The position numbers and the translations under genes were made by a program. This document shows positions 1 to 9,417 of a stretch of 64,000 bases of DNA, piece by piece. The first letter of the stretch is position 1. Each line of letters starts with the position of its first letter. Origin of the DNA: Arthrobacter sp. StoSoilB5 (GTDB lineage Bacteria > Actinomycetota > Actinomycetes > Actinomycetales > Micrococcaceae). The DNA is taken from positions 2,852,001 through 2,916,000 of the forward strand of contig NZ_AP024646.1 of the NCBI RefSeq assembly GCF_019977235.1. The letters run 5' to 3'. A model generated the notes under the pieces. It saw nothing but the letters and a program-made list of their open reading frames with translations. It made no database searches and was not told the origin of the DNA.

Positions 1-1104
<1,104 letters not shown>

Positions 1105-1191
1105 GTGGCGTTGTGACCTAAGACTCTGGTCGCCGTCGGTCTTTCACGGCAATCTGGCAGGACAAATGCTTTGCTCGGTGGGAGGACGGTT

Positions 1192-1662
1192 ATGAACAGT
1201 TCAGGTTCCGCAGGCTCCATCATCGTAGGAGTCGACGGCTCGGATGCATCAATCGCTGCCCTCAGGGAAGCCCAACGCCTGGCTTTGCCCTTGGGCTCTG
1301 AGGTGGTTGCGACGGCGTTCTGGGAGTATCCCCGTGTTTATGACGGCTACGTAGCCATGGGAATCACCGGCTTCGAGGAAGCCGCGGGGGAGATCCTCAA
1401 GCAATCCGTGGAAAAAGCATTCGGTCCTGCCATTCCGGACAACGTCGTTTCCCGCCTGGTCCGCAGTCATCCCCGGCAGGGGCTGATCGAGGCAAGCCGC
1501 GACGCGGATCTGATCGTTGTTGGACGGCGCGGACATGGTGGGTTCGGTGGGCTGCTGGTGGGATCGGTCAGCTCAGCATGCGTCGCACACGCCCATTGTC
1601 CGGTTCTCGTTGTGCATGAGCCTGAGAGGGATTCGACGGCGGACAACGGCAGGATCCAGTAG
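1192..1662 (+). CDS. Universal stress protein, single domain
   Basis: 156-residue UspA-fold protein. The N-terminus has the beta-1 strand IIVGVDGSDAS. Near the C-terminus is the nucleotide-binding signature GRRGHGGFGGLLVGSVS, matching the ATP-binding G-2x-G-9x-G-S/T pattern, followed by AHCPVLVV. The ATG at 1192 is chosen because GGAGG lies 6-11 nt upstream; an in-frame TTG at 1171 has no ribosome site. It lies 87 bp after the ATPase-less DevS-like gene and before a flavoprotein gene. Usp proteins of this type are major members of DevR-controlled dormancy regulons. The specific ligand or partner is unknown. Confidence 0.9.
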   Translation: MNSSGSAGSIIVGVDGSDASIAALREAQRLALPLGSEVVATAFWEYPRVYDGYVAMGITGFEEAAGEILKQSVEKAFGPAIPDNVVSRLVRSHPRQGLIEASRDADLIVVGRRGHGGFGGLLVGSVSSACVAHAHCPVLVVHEPERDSTADNGRIQ

Positions 1663-1671
1663 AAGTGTTCC

Positions 1672-1716
1672 GGGGTCTTTTGGCCCTACGTCCCGATGCC
1701 CAGGGCTTCCTAGGCT
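1672..1716 (+). promoter_or_regulatory. DevR-type box and -10 element of the flavoprotein gene at 1764
   Basis: The palindrome-like GGGTCTTTTGGCCCT at 1673-1687 matches the box found before other genes of this island (13 of 15 bases identical to the site at 6191-6205). A TAGGCT hexamer at 1711-1716 follows after 23 nt, the same geometry as the other sites. Seen in sequence; DevR binding is inferred. Confidence 0.6.
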
Positions 1717-1763
1717 CGCAGTAGACGACGGGTGAACGCACCCGCCCAATGGAGGAGATGAAG

Positions 1764-2207
1764 ATGACACTGCCAAACACTGAGCCTGGCCGGATCGATG
1801 GAGCACGGCATGTCAGCGAAGACCTAAGCAAAGACCAGTGCTGGGAATTGCTCCGTTCGCAGACTACCGGCAGGGTTGGATTCGTGCATCACGGGAGGGT
1901 GATGATCCTTCCTGTTAACCACTTGATCCACAGGAAAAATATCTACTTTCGTACAGCTGCCGAAGGGCTTATCGGCGAGCCATTTGCACGGATGCAGGTA
2001 TCGTTCCAGGTTGACGACTTCCGGATGGACAGGAGTGAAGGCTGGTCTGTGCTCGCCAGTGGTCCGTCTTCCCATGTCGTAGAGCCTGAGCTGTTGACCG
2101 AGCTCTGGGGCAAGGCCATGGCCGAGCCTTGGGCAGGCGGTGGACGTGACCTCTTCGTCCGTATTCAGGTCGTCGAGATGACAGGCCGGCACGTCTACTT
2201 GGCCTGA
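1764..2207 (+). CDS. Pyridoxamine 5'-phosphate oxidase-fold flavoprotein
   Basis: 147-residue split-barrel flavin-binding protein. It starts with the paralog signature DQCWELLRSQTTGRVGFVHHG and has ILPVNHLIHRKNIYFRT in place of the usual FPVNY...FRTG segment, followed by a truncated C-terminal half. ATG 1764 is preferred over ATG 1749 because GGAGGAG at 1751-1757 then sits 6 nt upstream. It is one of five such paralogs in the island (others at 8877, 9418, 12902 and 18859). Relatives bind FMN, F420 or heme and act as small oxidoreductases; this copy is the most divergent. It probably forms an operon with the downstream Usp gene (41 bp gap). The substrate is unknown. Confidence 0.8.
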   Translation: MTLPNTEPGRIDGARHVSEDLSKDQCWELLRSQTTGRVGFVHHGRVMILPVNHLIHRKNIYFRTAAEGLIGEPFARMQVSFQVDDFRMDRSEGWSVLASGPSSHVVEPELLTELWGKAMAEPWAGGGRDLFVRIQVVEMTGRHVYLA

Positions 2208-2248
2208 CAGCACCCATGGGCCATGCGTGGCGGAACGAGGAATCGACC

Positions 2249-3088
2249 ATGAATGACAACGAGCTGATCGTCGTTGGCTACGACGGTTCACACGAGGCAG
2301 ACAGGGCCGTGCAGTGGGCTGCCCGGCTGGCCAACAAGAGAAAATGCCCGCTGCAAGTGGTGCATTGCTCGCTCTGGCCAGTTATAACCCACAACCTGGA
2401 ACCTGTGCCTGGAATCGCCGAAAGCGGCCTGCGCCACGCCGCCGAGTCGGTCGTTTCCGAAGGAGTAGCCCGCGTTCATGAGGTGTCGGCTGACGTTGAG
2501 GTCACAACAAGCCTGGTGTATGGCTGGCCGGCAGAGAACCTGCGCAAATTGGCCTCACACGCTTCCCTCCTCGTTGTGGGTACGCGCGGCATTGGCGGAT
2601 TCCTGGGCCTGCTGGTTGGATCGGTCAGCCTCGAGCTGGCCGCCACGGCGGCCTGTCCCGTGGCCGTCATCGGGCCCGTGGAGCGTCCCGGCGGACCCGT
2701 CGTTGTCGGAATCGACGGGGAAGACTGGGAGGCGACGCTCAGGTATGCAGCGTCCTTCGCACACCAAGCCCAAGCGAGCCTAAGGGTTGTGCACGTTCGC
2801 AGAAAGCACGACGGCCATGACCCGGCTGAGGGCCCTGGCGCCCGGGAAATGCTCGACTCCGCATTACGTACCGTACGCAACACGTCGCCTGGGCTGGAGG
2901 TGGCGGATGTCCTGCTGACTGGAACATCCGTCGCAGGAACACTCTTGAGCGCGGCAAGTGATGCACAGGTTGTCGTTGTGGGGAGTTCCGGCCTCGGCCT
3001 CGTTAAAGGCAGTATTGGTTCGACTGCCCATGCCGTGCTCCACCACGCCGGCTGCCCGGTGATTGTCGTCAGGCACACCAAGCCATAA
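2249..3088 (+). CDS. Universal stress protein, tandem two-domain
   Basis: 279 residues with two UspA domains (about 1-145 and 150-279). Each ends with a nucleotide-binding loop: GTRGIGGFLGLLVGSVS in the first and GSSGLGLVKGSIGSTAH in the second, followed by CPVAVIG and CPVIVV. Start ATG 2249 has AACGAGGA upstream at 2234-2241; the in-frame ATG at 2216 lacks a site. It follows the flavoprotein gene on the same strand and converges on the Usp gene at 3198-4061. Tandem Usp proteins in mycobacteria bind ATP and are linked to growth arrest; the role here is inferred from family and context. Confidence 0.9.
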   Translation: MNDNELIVVGYDGSHEADRAVQWAARLANKRKCPLQVVHCSLWPVITHNLEPVPGIAESGLRHAAESVVSEGVARVHEVSADVEVTTSLVYGWPAENLRKLASHASLLVVGTRGIGGFLGLLVGSVSLELAATAACPVAVIGPVERPGGPVVVGIDGEDWEATLRYAASFAHQAQASLRVVHVRRKHDGHDPAEGPGAREMLDSALRTVRNTSPGLEVADVLLTGTSVAGTLLSAASDAQVVVVGSSGLGLVKGSIGSTAHAVLHHAGCPVIVVRHTKP

Positions 3089-3147
3089 CAGAAGGCTGGT
3101 CGTGGCAGCGAAGGATCCTGAACCTGAAGGTCCCCCGAACACCTGAA

Positions 3148-3176
3148 GGGCCCCGGAACGTTTGGATCCAGGGCCC
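3148..3176. terminator. Candidate bidirectional terminator hairpin
   Basis: GGGCCC at 3148-3153 can pair with GGGCCC at 3171-3176, with extra partial pairing inside. It lies between two convergent Usp genes. There is no clear T-run, so the call is tentative. Confidence 0.35.
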
Positions 3177-3197
3177 GTTCAAGCTACAGCGCTCAGG

Positions 3198-4061
3198 CTA
3201 CTCGGAGTGCTTCACCGTATGGACGCGGGTGATGATGGTCGGGCACGGCAGCTTGCTGAGAACTGAGTGTGCCGTGGATCCCAACAGAAGACGCTTGAAA
3301 CCGCCATGCCCCTTGCTGCCGACAACCAGCAAGCGTGCAGTAGCGGCGGCGGCGATAAGTGCCTCGGCCGGTCCCATGTGGGTCTCCAGAACCTGATGCA
3401 CAATGAGGTCTGGGTAGGTGTCGGCAAGTCCTGCAACCGTTTCGGCCAACACCACGCGTTCTTCCTCGGCGACGATTTCTGAGAAGTTTCCTGGGGGCAT
3501 GCCGCGGCTAACCACCGGCTCGGGCAGCCGGAAGGCGTGGAGCACGGTAAGTTCCTGCCCTTCCCGATCTGCCTCGGCTGCGGCAAACGCAACGGCTTGC
3601 GTGGACTCTTCCGAGCCGTCCACGCCGACGAGGACGCCGTGCCGGTTCGCCAGATCGTGCTCTCCTATAACTGCCACGGGGCAGTGGGCCACGGCGGCAA
3701 CCTGCAGCGCACGGTCAGTGAGGGACCCCCCAACCCAGCTGTGCCCGGACCCGATAACCACCATCGAGGCCTTCTTTGACTTCTTACGCAGCGCGTATCC
3801 GGCCCCTCCTGACACCAAATCGGTGCTTATTTCGACAGTCGGCTCAAGTTTGCTGGCCCGGTCCTTGGCCGTTACAAGGAATTTGTCACCGGATTCCCGG
3901 ATCCATTCGTTGTACCCAACGGCGTCATATGCCCAGCGGTCATCCACTGCGTGAACAAGCTGGACCGGCAATTTCAGGGCGGCCGCCCTCTGCATGGCCC
4001 ACCGCGTGGCAGCGTCGCTACTGGGGGAGTCGCTGACACCAACGACAATTGCTTCCTTCAT
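3198..4061 (-). CDS. Universal stress protein, tandem two-domain
   Basis: 287 residues with two UspA domains. The first starts IVVGVSDSPSS and ends with GSGHSWVGGSLTDRA...CPVAVIG. The second starts VLVGVDGSEES and ends with GSKGHGGFKRLLLGSTAHS...CPTIIT. The second loop fits the ATP-binding consensus; the first is degenerate, so one nucleotide site may be non-functional. It starts at ATG 4061, preceded by AAGAAGAACGGGA. A DevR-type box sits about 90 bp upstream at 4151-4166. It is transcribed toward the Usp gene at 2249-3088. Confidence 0.9.
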   Translation of the reverse strand: MKEAIVVGVSDSPSSDAATRWAMQRAAALKLPVQLVHAVDDRWAYDAVGYNEWIRESGDKFLVTAKDRASKLEPTVEISTDLVSGGAGYALRKKSKKASMVVIGSGHSWVGGSLTDRALQVAAVAHCPVAVIGEHDLANRHGVLVGVDGSEESTQAVAFAAAEADREGQELTVLHAFRLPEPVVSRGMPPGNFSEIVAEEERVVLAETVAGLADTYPDLIVHQVLETHMGPAEALIAAAATARLLVVGSKGHGGFKRLLLGSTAHSVLSKLPCPTIITRVHTVKHSE

Positions 4062-4122
4062 GGCTGGTCCCGTTCTTCTTGGATGTTTCCCCGGAAGGGT
4101 GAGGCCGGGGCTTTGTGAGTCC

Positions 4123-4166
4123 AGTTTCTGCCTTCCTTTTCCTGGGAGTTAGGGCCGGAAGTCCTA
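4123..4166 (-). promoter_or_regulatory. DevR-type box and possible -10 for the Usp gene at 3198-4061
   Basis: AGGGCCGGAAGTCCTA at 4151-4166 reads TAGGACTTCCGGCCCT on the minus strand, close to the published mycobacterial DosR consensus core GGGACTwwAGTCCC. The same 15-mer AGGGCCGGAAGTCCT recurs at 20278-20292 before ackA. On the minus strand GAAACT (4128-4123) lies 22 nt downstream of the box and could be a weak -10. Confidence 0.6.
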
Positions 4167-4221
4167 CTAGGCCCAGTCCGGGCGGACACTGGGGCCTCTC
4201 CTGTCCCGGGTTGGCCCCCGG

Positions 4222-5607
4222 CTATTCCGGCGCCTCGACTGAGATGGCCTCCAGATATTCCGGAACCCGTGCTTTCCAACCCAATTCACGCTTGATTCGA
4301 AGACGCAACGCGTCTGAGGCTTCCGGTTCACCGTGCGTGACGTAGGTCATCCTTGGCGCCTGCGGAGCCGAACGCATCCACCGGATGATGGCGTCGGCGT
4401 CGGCATGTGCACTGAAACCCTCGAGTTGGATCACTTCGGCGCGTATCGGAACGTCGTGTCCATAGACCCTGAGCTCACGTGCACCGCCCGCAAGCGCCGC
4501 ACCGCGGGTTCCGGCGGCTTGGTAACCACTCAGCACCAGGGCGTTCTTTGGATCGGAGCCATACGCCTCTATGTGGTGCAGGATCCTCCCGCCGGTCAAC
4601 ATTCCGCTGGCTGAGATGATGATCATCGGCCCCCCACGGAGGTTGAGGAGCTTTGAGTCATCCGCGCTTCTGGTCATGGTGGCGAGCTGGTACATGTTTT
4701 TGAATTCCTCAGGACGCAAGCGATGCTCCTCCGGATGCTGCTGGTACATGTAAGAGGCGTCGATGGCCATGGGACTGTTGAGGTAAACCGGTACGTCCGG
4801 GATGCGTCCATTACGGCGAAGACGGGCCAACTGCAGCATCAATGTTTCGGCACGTCCCACTGCGAACGCCGCGATGAGGATTACCCCTCCACGTTTGATG
4901 ACACGGTTGACTACTTCTCCGAGTTCATTTTCAGAGCTGCCCAAGGGATGTGCACGGTTGCCGTACGTGGACTCGGTGACCAGGATGTCAACAGCACCAA
5001 GTTCGCGCGGCGGGTACATGAAGGGATCGTCCGTCCTGCCCAGGTCACCAGTGAAATGGACGGAGTGCCCGCCCACTCGGACATGGATTTGGGCCGCCCC
5101 CAGGATGTGGCCTGCCGGGACAAAAGTGGCCTCAACTCCGTGGCCTAGGTCGACGGTGGCATCGAAATCCACTGGCCTGAAGCTGTTAAGTGATGTGACG
5201 GCGTCCGCGGCGGTGTAGAGCGGAAGGGCAGGCACGTGGACTGAGGAGCCCGTTTGGCTTGCGTAGCGGGCTTCCTCTTCCTGCAGATGGCCGCTGTCAG
5301 GCAGCAGCAGTTTGCAAAGCTGGTTGGTTCCATGCGTCGCGTAGACGGGCCCGCGAAAACCATCCCGGACCAAGACCGGGACGTAACCCGTGTGGTCCAA
5401 ATGGGCATGGGTCAGAAGTATGGCGTCAATGGAGGAAGGCGTAACCGGGAAGGGCCTGCGATTGCGTTCCCGAAGCCGCTTATAACCTTGGAAGAGCCCG
5501 CAGTCAACGAGTACCCGCGAGCCTTGGAATTCAAGGAGATACCGCGAACCTGTGACCGTATCCGTTGCGCCGAGAAAGCGGAGTCTGGGGACGTGCTTGT
5601 TATGCAT
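4222..5607 (-). CDS. MBL-fold beta-CASP exo/endonuclease-family protein
   Basis: 461 residues. The N-terminal metallo-beta-lactamase domain has the zinc motif THAHLDHTGY (His67, His69, Asp71, His72) and the further ligand region HFTGDLGRTDD. A beta-CASP insert (about 245-370) and a C-terminal RMMBL motif (LEGFSAHADADAI) follow. This is the CPSF73/YSH1-like RNA-processing subgroup rather than a lactamase. Start ATG 5607 lacks a strong ribosome site. It stands alone between a Usp gene and an SPW gene on the same strand. Known relatives process or degrade RNA; a role in RNA turnover during dormancy is only inferred from location. Confidence 0.85.
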   Translation of the reverse strand: MHNKHVPRLRFLGATDTVTGSRYLLEFQGSRVLVDCGLFQGYKRLRERNRRPFPVTPSSIDAILLTHAHLDHTGYVPVLVRDGFRGPVYATHGTNQLCKLLLPDSGHLQEEEARYASQTGSSVHVPALPLYTAADAVTSLNSFRPVDFDATVDLGHGVEATFVPAGHILGAAQIHVRVGGHSVHFTGDLGRTDDPFMYPPRELGAVDILVTESTYGNRAHPLGSSENELGEVVNRVIKRGGVILIAAFAVGRAETLMLQLARLRRNGRIPDVPVYLNSPMAIDASYMYQQHPEEHRLRPEEFKNMYQLATMTRSADDSKLLNLRGGPMIIISASGMLTGGRILHHIEAYGSDPKNALVLSGYQAAGTRGAALAGGARELRVYGHDVPIRAEVIQLEGFSAHADADAIIRWMRSAPQAPRMTYVTHGEPEASDALRLRIKRELGWKARVPEYLEAISVEAPE

Positions 5608-5659
5608 GGGGACCTATCAACGTTGGCCGGCAGTTTTTTGCAGGGGGATTCGGGGAAGC

Positions 5660-5691
5660 ATCTGGCGCCGGGCGATGCTCCGGCGCCAGAT
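5660..5691. terminator. Perfect 12-bp hairpin after the SPW gene
   Basis: ATCTGGCGCCGG at 5660-5671 pairs perfectly with CCGGCGCCAGAT at 5680-5691 around an 8-nt loop. It lies just past the SPW gene stop (minus strand) and upstream of the nuclease gene, where an intrinsic terminator would insulate the two. No long T-run follows. Confidence 0.6.
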
Positions 5692-5702
5692 ATTTGTCCT
5701 TG

Positions 5703-6065
5703 CTAGGACGACGGCATGACGTGGTGATGCCGGTATTCCTGGGTACTGGGTTTTATTGCCAATGCGGTAACTACCAACGCAACGGCGCCGGCAATCCACG
5801 CGCTCCAGGCCGCGCCCGTGGCAGAAGTGAAGCCGGCTACCCACGGCGCCAGCAGCAGGGCCACGGCAATAATGGCTTGTGCCCATTCCGCGGCAGGCAT
5901 CCCCGGCATGGCAAGGTTAACGACCCCGCCGATGACAAGGAGTATGCCCAGCGTGACCATTACCGCCGTCGAGGACCCCATTTGACTGGTCCACAGCACT
6001 GAGAGGGCCGCATAGGCGCCGGCTGCGACAACGGTCCAGTCCTGCCATCGCGTCCATTTCTTCAT
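5703..6065 (-). CDS. SPW-repeat family small membrane protein
   Basis: 120 residues with four predicted membrane helices (about 12-30, 36-55, 63-80, 87-107). The pattern W..W..V..G.Y.ALSVLW followed by LLLAPWVAGFTSATGAAWSAWI fits the SPW-repeat family (SPW/APW at the ends of helices). Function is unknown. It is divergent from the response regulator gene at 6289 and shares an intergenic region with two DevR-type boxes, so co-regulation is likely. It starts at ATG 6065 with AAGGAGCAAGAACACC upstream. Confidence 0.8.
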   Translation of the reverse strand: MKKWTRWQDWTVVAAGAYAALSVLWTSQMGSSTAVMVTLGILLVIGGVVNLAMPGMPAAEWAQAIIAVALLLAPWVAGFTSATGAAWSAWIAGAVALVVTALAIKPSTQEYRHHHVMPSS

Positions 6066-6138
6066 GGTGTTCTTGCTCCTTCATTGTCTGGAAACACCGC
6101 CTGCCTCTGCAGGACGGCTTCCGGTCTCCCGTATTCCC

Positions 6139-6205
6139 AGCGTCCGTTCAAACCACATGGCACAACAGGGCCGAAAGTCACGAGGCGGCAGGGTCCTTGG
6201 GCCCT
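6139..6205. promoter_or_regulatory. Two DevR-type boxes between the SPW gene and devR
   Basis: AGGGCCGAAAGTCAC at 6167-6181 and AGGGTCCTTGGGCCCT at 6190-6205 lie in the divergent intergenic region. On the minus strand GACGCT (6144-6139) is 22 nt from the first box and could be the SPW -10. No convincing TAGnnT element was found for the devR side. This arrangement suggests autoregulation of devR, as known for mycobacterial devR. Confidence 0.6.
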
Positions 6206-6288
6206 TGTGACCCGGCGAGGAGGTCGGCAACAATTTGGAGGTGTTGAAAGATCGGCATGTGCGGTGCCCCCCGCCGGAGAGGATAATC

Positions 6289-6996
6289 ATGAATCGCATA
6301 GAGGAATCCGGCCAGGACATCACGGCTCAGCCCATCAGTAGGGCGCAGCCCATCCGCGTCTTCATACTCGACGACCACGAATTGGTACGCCGGGGTTTGC
6401 AGGAGTTGCTGGAAAGCGAAGGGTTCGAGGTGGTTGGCATGTCCGGGTCTGCCGAGGAGGCGACACGCCGGATACCAGCCCTGCACCCCGACGTAGCGGT
6501 CTTGGATGCGCGGCTTCCGGACGGGACAGGAATCGAAGTTTGCCGGGACGTCCGCTCCGTGGACCCTCGCCTCAACTGTTTGATTCTGACCAGCTACGAC
6601 GACGAGCAGGCACTGCGGGGAGCAGTCCTGGCTGGCGCTGCCGGTTACATACTCAAGGAAATTGGCGGCACGGATCTCCTGGGCGCCTTACGACGGGCAG
6701 CCCGCGGCGAATCGTTGTTCGATGAGTCCGTCAAGGCTCGGATTATCAAGGGACTGACGGAGCCCAAACGGCTGGATCCGCGCGTAGCGTCCCTGACCCC
6801 GCAGGAGCGGCGTGTCCTGGACTACGTCGGCCAAGGCATGACCAACCGCCAGATTGGCGAGGAGATGCTCCTGGCAGAGAAGACTGTCAAGAACTATGTC
6901 TCGTCATTGTTGGCGAAACTGGGTTTTGAGCGCCGGACCCAGGCCGCGGTTTTCATGGCCCACACGCCAGGGGACGACTCAGGACGAGGTCGCTGA
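6289..6996 (+). CDS. devR: DevR/DosR-like NarL-family response regulator
   Basis: 235 residues. Receiver domain: acidic pair Asp28-Asp29, phospho-acceptor Asp73 in VLDARLPDGTGIE, LILTSYDD, and the conserved Lys in YILKE. The C-terminal LuxR-type HTH reads LTPQERRVLDYVGQGMTNRQ...LAEKTVKNYVSSLLAKLG, then FERRTQAAVF. From memory this is nearly identical to the recognition region of mycobacterial DevR (Lys-Thr-Val-Lys-Asn-Tyr-Val). That supports reading the GGGnC...GnCC palindromes in this window as its targets. Start ATG 6289 has GGAGAGG at 6276-6282. It converges on the cognate kinase gene 7014-8723. The N-terminal 20 residues are an extra tail. Confidence 0.92.
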   Translation: MNRIEESGQDITAQPISRAQPIRVFILDDHELVRRGLQELLESEGFEVVGMSGSAEEATRRIPALHPDVAVLDARLPDGTGIEVCRDVRSVDPRLNCLILTSYDDEQALRGAVLAGAAGYILKEIGGTDLLGALRRAARGESLFDESVKARIIKGLTEPKRLDPRVASLTPQERRVLDYVGQGMTNRQIGEEMLLAEKTVKNYVSSLLAKLGFERRTQAAVFMAHTPGDDSGRGR

Positions 6997-7013
6997 CAGG
7001 CAGGTTGACCCGC

Positions 7014-8723
7014 TCACCGCAACGGAACGGTCCATGTCAGCGAGGTACCTTTGCCCGGGGTGCTGGTGATGGTGCATGAACCATTGAGTTCAGCGGCCCG
7101 GCGGATCATGTTCCCCAGCCCATTGCCGGACCCGGGCTCCTTGAATCCGCGGCCATCATCGGCCAGCTCCATGATCAGGGCGCCGTCTTCCACTGCCACG
7201 GCAACGGTGATGGTTTCTGCCCCCGAATGGCGGACGGCGTTGCTGAGGCTTTCTGTAATGACTGCCAACAGGTGCTCTACGACAACCTCGTCTTCCAAGG
7301 CGTCCACGGCACCTGTCAGTGTCAGGTGAGGTGCATGTGGCAGGGCCTTTGCCCCCGCATGTATGGTCCGCAGGATCCGGCTACTCAAGAGCTCACGTTC
7401 ACGGGTATTGGCCCGCAGCGAGTAGATAGTATTCCGAAGATCGCGGATGCTGGTGTCGAGCTCGTCCGTTATGGCATCGATTCGCCCTGCAGCAGAGCCT
7501 GTGGAAGTGAAACGACGCAGGCTTTGGATGCTCAGTCCTGCGGCGAAGAGCCGTTGAATCACCAGATCATGAAGATCCCGCCCGATCCTGTCCCGGTCGG
7601 TAAAGACCACCAACTGCTCACGTAAGCGATGAATACGGTCAAGGGCCAGAGCCAAGGCCACGTGTGAGCCGTAGACGGATGCCATATCAATATCGGTGGC
7701 GGAGAAGGCCCCGGTGCCGGGCGAACGGCCCAGTATGAGGAATCCCTGATGGGTGCCCTGGGCGCTGAGGTCCACCATGAGCAATTTTCCCGGCTGCCCA
7801 TCGCCTGTGCCGTCAACGAGTCTCCAAGGATCATCGAAGGTGGTGGCTGCCCCGTCCAAGGTACCGGCGCCGACATCCGCGGAATCCACGGATAGCACCC
7901 GACCCCTGAGTGCGACGCTGTTTATTCCGGCGAAACCCTCCACAGTGTAGCCCCCGGGCCGCTCGGCGGCAGGCAGCAGGACCAAGGCCAGCTTCGCCTC
8001 GGATTCCAGCAAAGCCCTGCTTGCGATCAGGTCCAGGGATGCACTTTCGGGCTGGCCGTCCTCAAGCATCCTGCCGGTGATGTCCATGCAGGCTTCGAGC
8101 CACGATGTCCGGCGACGGGCGTCCTCGTAGAGGCGCGCGTTCTCAATGGCCACGCCGGCTGCGGCCGCCAAGGCAATCGCCAGATCCTCGTCCTCCGGCG
8201 TGAAGTCCTCGCCGCCGTTCTTTTCCGTCAGGTAGAGGTTCCCAAAGACCGTGTCCCGGACCCGGACCGGTACACCGAGGAACGATTTCATTGGAGGATG
8301 GTGCCGGGGAAAGCCATACGCTTTGGGATGCTGGCTGAGATCATGGAGCCGCAGCGGCGCGGGCTCAGTGATCAGGAGACCAAGGACCCCGTGGCCGGTG
8401 GGAAGAGGGCCGATCCGGCTGGCCAGGTGGTCATCGATGCCGACGGTGATGAAGTGACTGAGTGCGTTGTCCTCGCCGATGACGCCCAGAGCGCCATAGC
8501 GTGCTTGGAGGAAATCGCAGGCGGATCTTACAACCCGCTCCAACACGGATTCGAGGCTCAGATCCTCCGCCACGGCCACCACCGCTTCCAGCAGCCCCCG
8601 TGTTCTCTCCTGCGCCTGGAGCAGTTCTCCCGCCCGGGCCATGAAGTCTTTCAGGAGATCTTCCAACTGGACTCCCGGCGCGCTCGGGGGCTCGTTGCGT
8701 GCTTCCTCCGGAGAGTCGTTCAT
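7014..8723 (-). CDS. devS: DevS/DosT-like GAF histidine kinase
   Basis: 569 residues: GAF-1 (about 60-205), GAF-2 (about 228-368), HisKA_3 dimerisation domain with phospho-acceptor His385 in [13 protein letters not shown], and HATPase_c (about 478-567) with N-box ESLSNAVRHSG and G-box ADDGRGF...GNGLGNM. In GAF-1, His142 of FPRHHPPM lines up by position with the heme-proximal His149 of DosS; heme binding is inferred, not shown. It starts at ATG 8723 with GAAAGG upstream. It converges on devR with an 17-bp gap and is divergent from the flavoprotein gene at 8877. It presumably senses hypoxia, NO or redox and phosphorylates DevR. Confidence 0.92.
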   Translation of the reverse strand: MNDSPEEARNEPPSAPGVQLEDLLKDFMARAGELLQAQERTRGLLEAVVAVAEDLSLESVLERVVRSACDFLQARYGALGVIGEDNALSHFITVGIDDHLASRIGPLPTGHGVLGLLITEPAPLRLHDLSQHPKAYGFPRHHPPMKSFLGVPVRVRDTVFGNLYLTEKNGGEDFTPEDEDLAIALAAAAGVAIENARLYEDARRRTSWLEACMDITGRMLEDGQPESASLDLIASRALLESEAKLALVLLPAAERPGGYTVEGFAGINSVALRGRVLSVDSADVGAGTLDGAATTFDDPWRLVDGTGDGQPGKLLMVDLSAQGTHQGFLILGRSPGTGAFSATDIDMASVYGSHVALALALDRIHRLREQLVVFTDRDRIGRDLHDLVIQRLFAAGLSIQSLRRFTSTGSAAGRIDAITDELDTSIRDLRNTIYSLRANTRERELLSSRILRTIHAGAKALPHAPHLTLTGAVDALEDEVVVEHLLAVITESLSNAVRHSGAETITVAVAVEDGALIMELADDGRGFKEPGSGNGLGNMIRRAAELNGSCTITSTPGKGTSLTWTVPLR

Positions 8724-8794
8724 CGTCGCCTTTCGACCGGGACCGGCAACACCCTGCGAGGTGCCGCAGCCATCTACGGTGCCAGCCTACTCCG

Positions 8795-8870
8795 GGGCCA
8801 TTCAGGCCTCCACAGTTGGCTGGGTAGGGGGCTTTGGGCCCTGTCGCAATGCCGTGGGCCGGCTTAGTGT
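8795..8870 (+). promoter_or_regulatory. Two DevR-type boxes and -10 of a leaderless flavoprotein gene
   Basis: GGGCCATTCAGGCCT at 8795-8809 and GGGGCTTTGGGCCCT at 8828-8842. TAGTGT at 8865-8870 follows after exactly 22 nt, and only 6 nt then separate it from ATG 8877. Transcription would therefore start at or next to the A of ATG, giving a leaderless mRNA. No ribosome site is present, which agrees. Confidence 0.65.
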
Positions 8871-8876
8871 CATCGC

Positions 8877-9347
8877 ATGACGAACAAACCAGCTATCCCC
8901 GAGGCAGAGAACCTGGACATCAAGCAATGCTGGGAACTGCTGCGCAGTGTGTCAGTGGGGCGCCTGGCAGTCTGGGCAGGCGACCATCCCGACATCTTCC
9001 CCATTAATTACAAGGTCGATCACGGAACCTTGGTGTTCCGCACTGGCGAAGGCACAAAGCTCCATGCAGCCTTGGGGGCAACACCTGTAGCGGTGGAGGC
9101 GGACGGGGTGGACTCCGGATCCGGTATTGCCTGGAGCGTCGTGATCAAGGGGACAACAGAAAGCATCAAGTTGACACAGGATGTGCTGGACACTGTTGGC
9201 CTTTTGCTCTTTCCTTGGCAGGCTGGCCGGAAGGACCATTTTGTCCGCATTGTCCCAACTTCCATGACCGGGCGACGCTTCAAAGTGACGCCGCCCCTGA
9301 CGTGGTGGAGCCCCTTGGACGATGCCACCCGCGCAGGTTTGGAGTAG
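8877..9347 (+). CDS. Pyridoxamine 5'-phosphate oxidase-fold flavoprotein
   Basis: 156 residues. Signature blocks: KQCWELLRSVSVGRLAVW, DIFPINYKVD, LVFRTGEGTKLHAAL, GIAWSVVIKGTTESI, FPWQAG, and FVRIVPTSMTGRRF. These define the paralog family also present at 9418, 12902 and 18859. The split-barrel fold binds a flavin or related cofactor, and family members are small oxidoreductases of mostly unknown substrate. No Shine-Dalgarno precedes ATG 8877. A -10 hexamer ends 6 nt before it, so it is probably leaderless. It lies divergent from devS, with two DevR-type boxes between them. Confidence 0.85.
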   Translation: MTNKPAIPEAENLDIKQCWELLRSVSVGRLAVWAGDHPDIFPINYKVDHGTLVFRTGEGTKLHAALGATPVAVEADGVDSGSGIAWSVVIKGTTESIKLTQDVLDTVGLLLFPWQAGRKDHFVRIVPTSMTGRRFKVTPPLTWWSPLDDATRAGLE

Positions 9348-9367
9348 TGGCCGGCCCTTCCTGGCCC

Positions 9368-9410
9368 GGGACCAACGGCCCTAACGACGCCGACCTGCCG
9401 CCGCTAGCGT
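9368..9410 (+). promoter_or_regulatory. DevR-type box and -10 of a leaderless flavoprotein gene
   Basis: GGGACCAACGGCCCT at 9368-9382 is followed after 22 nt by TAGCGT at 9405-9410. ATG 9418 comes 7 nt later. Spacing matches the sites before 8877 and 18859 exactly. Confidence 0.65.
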
Positions 9411-9417
9411 CGAGGGC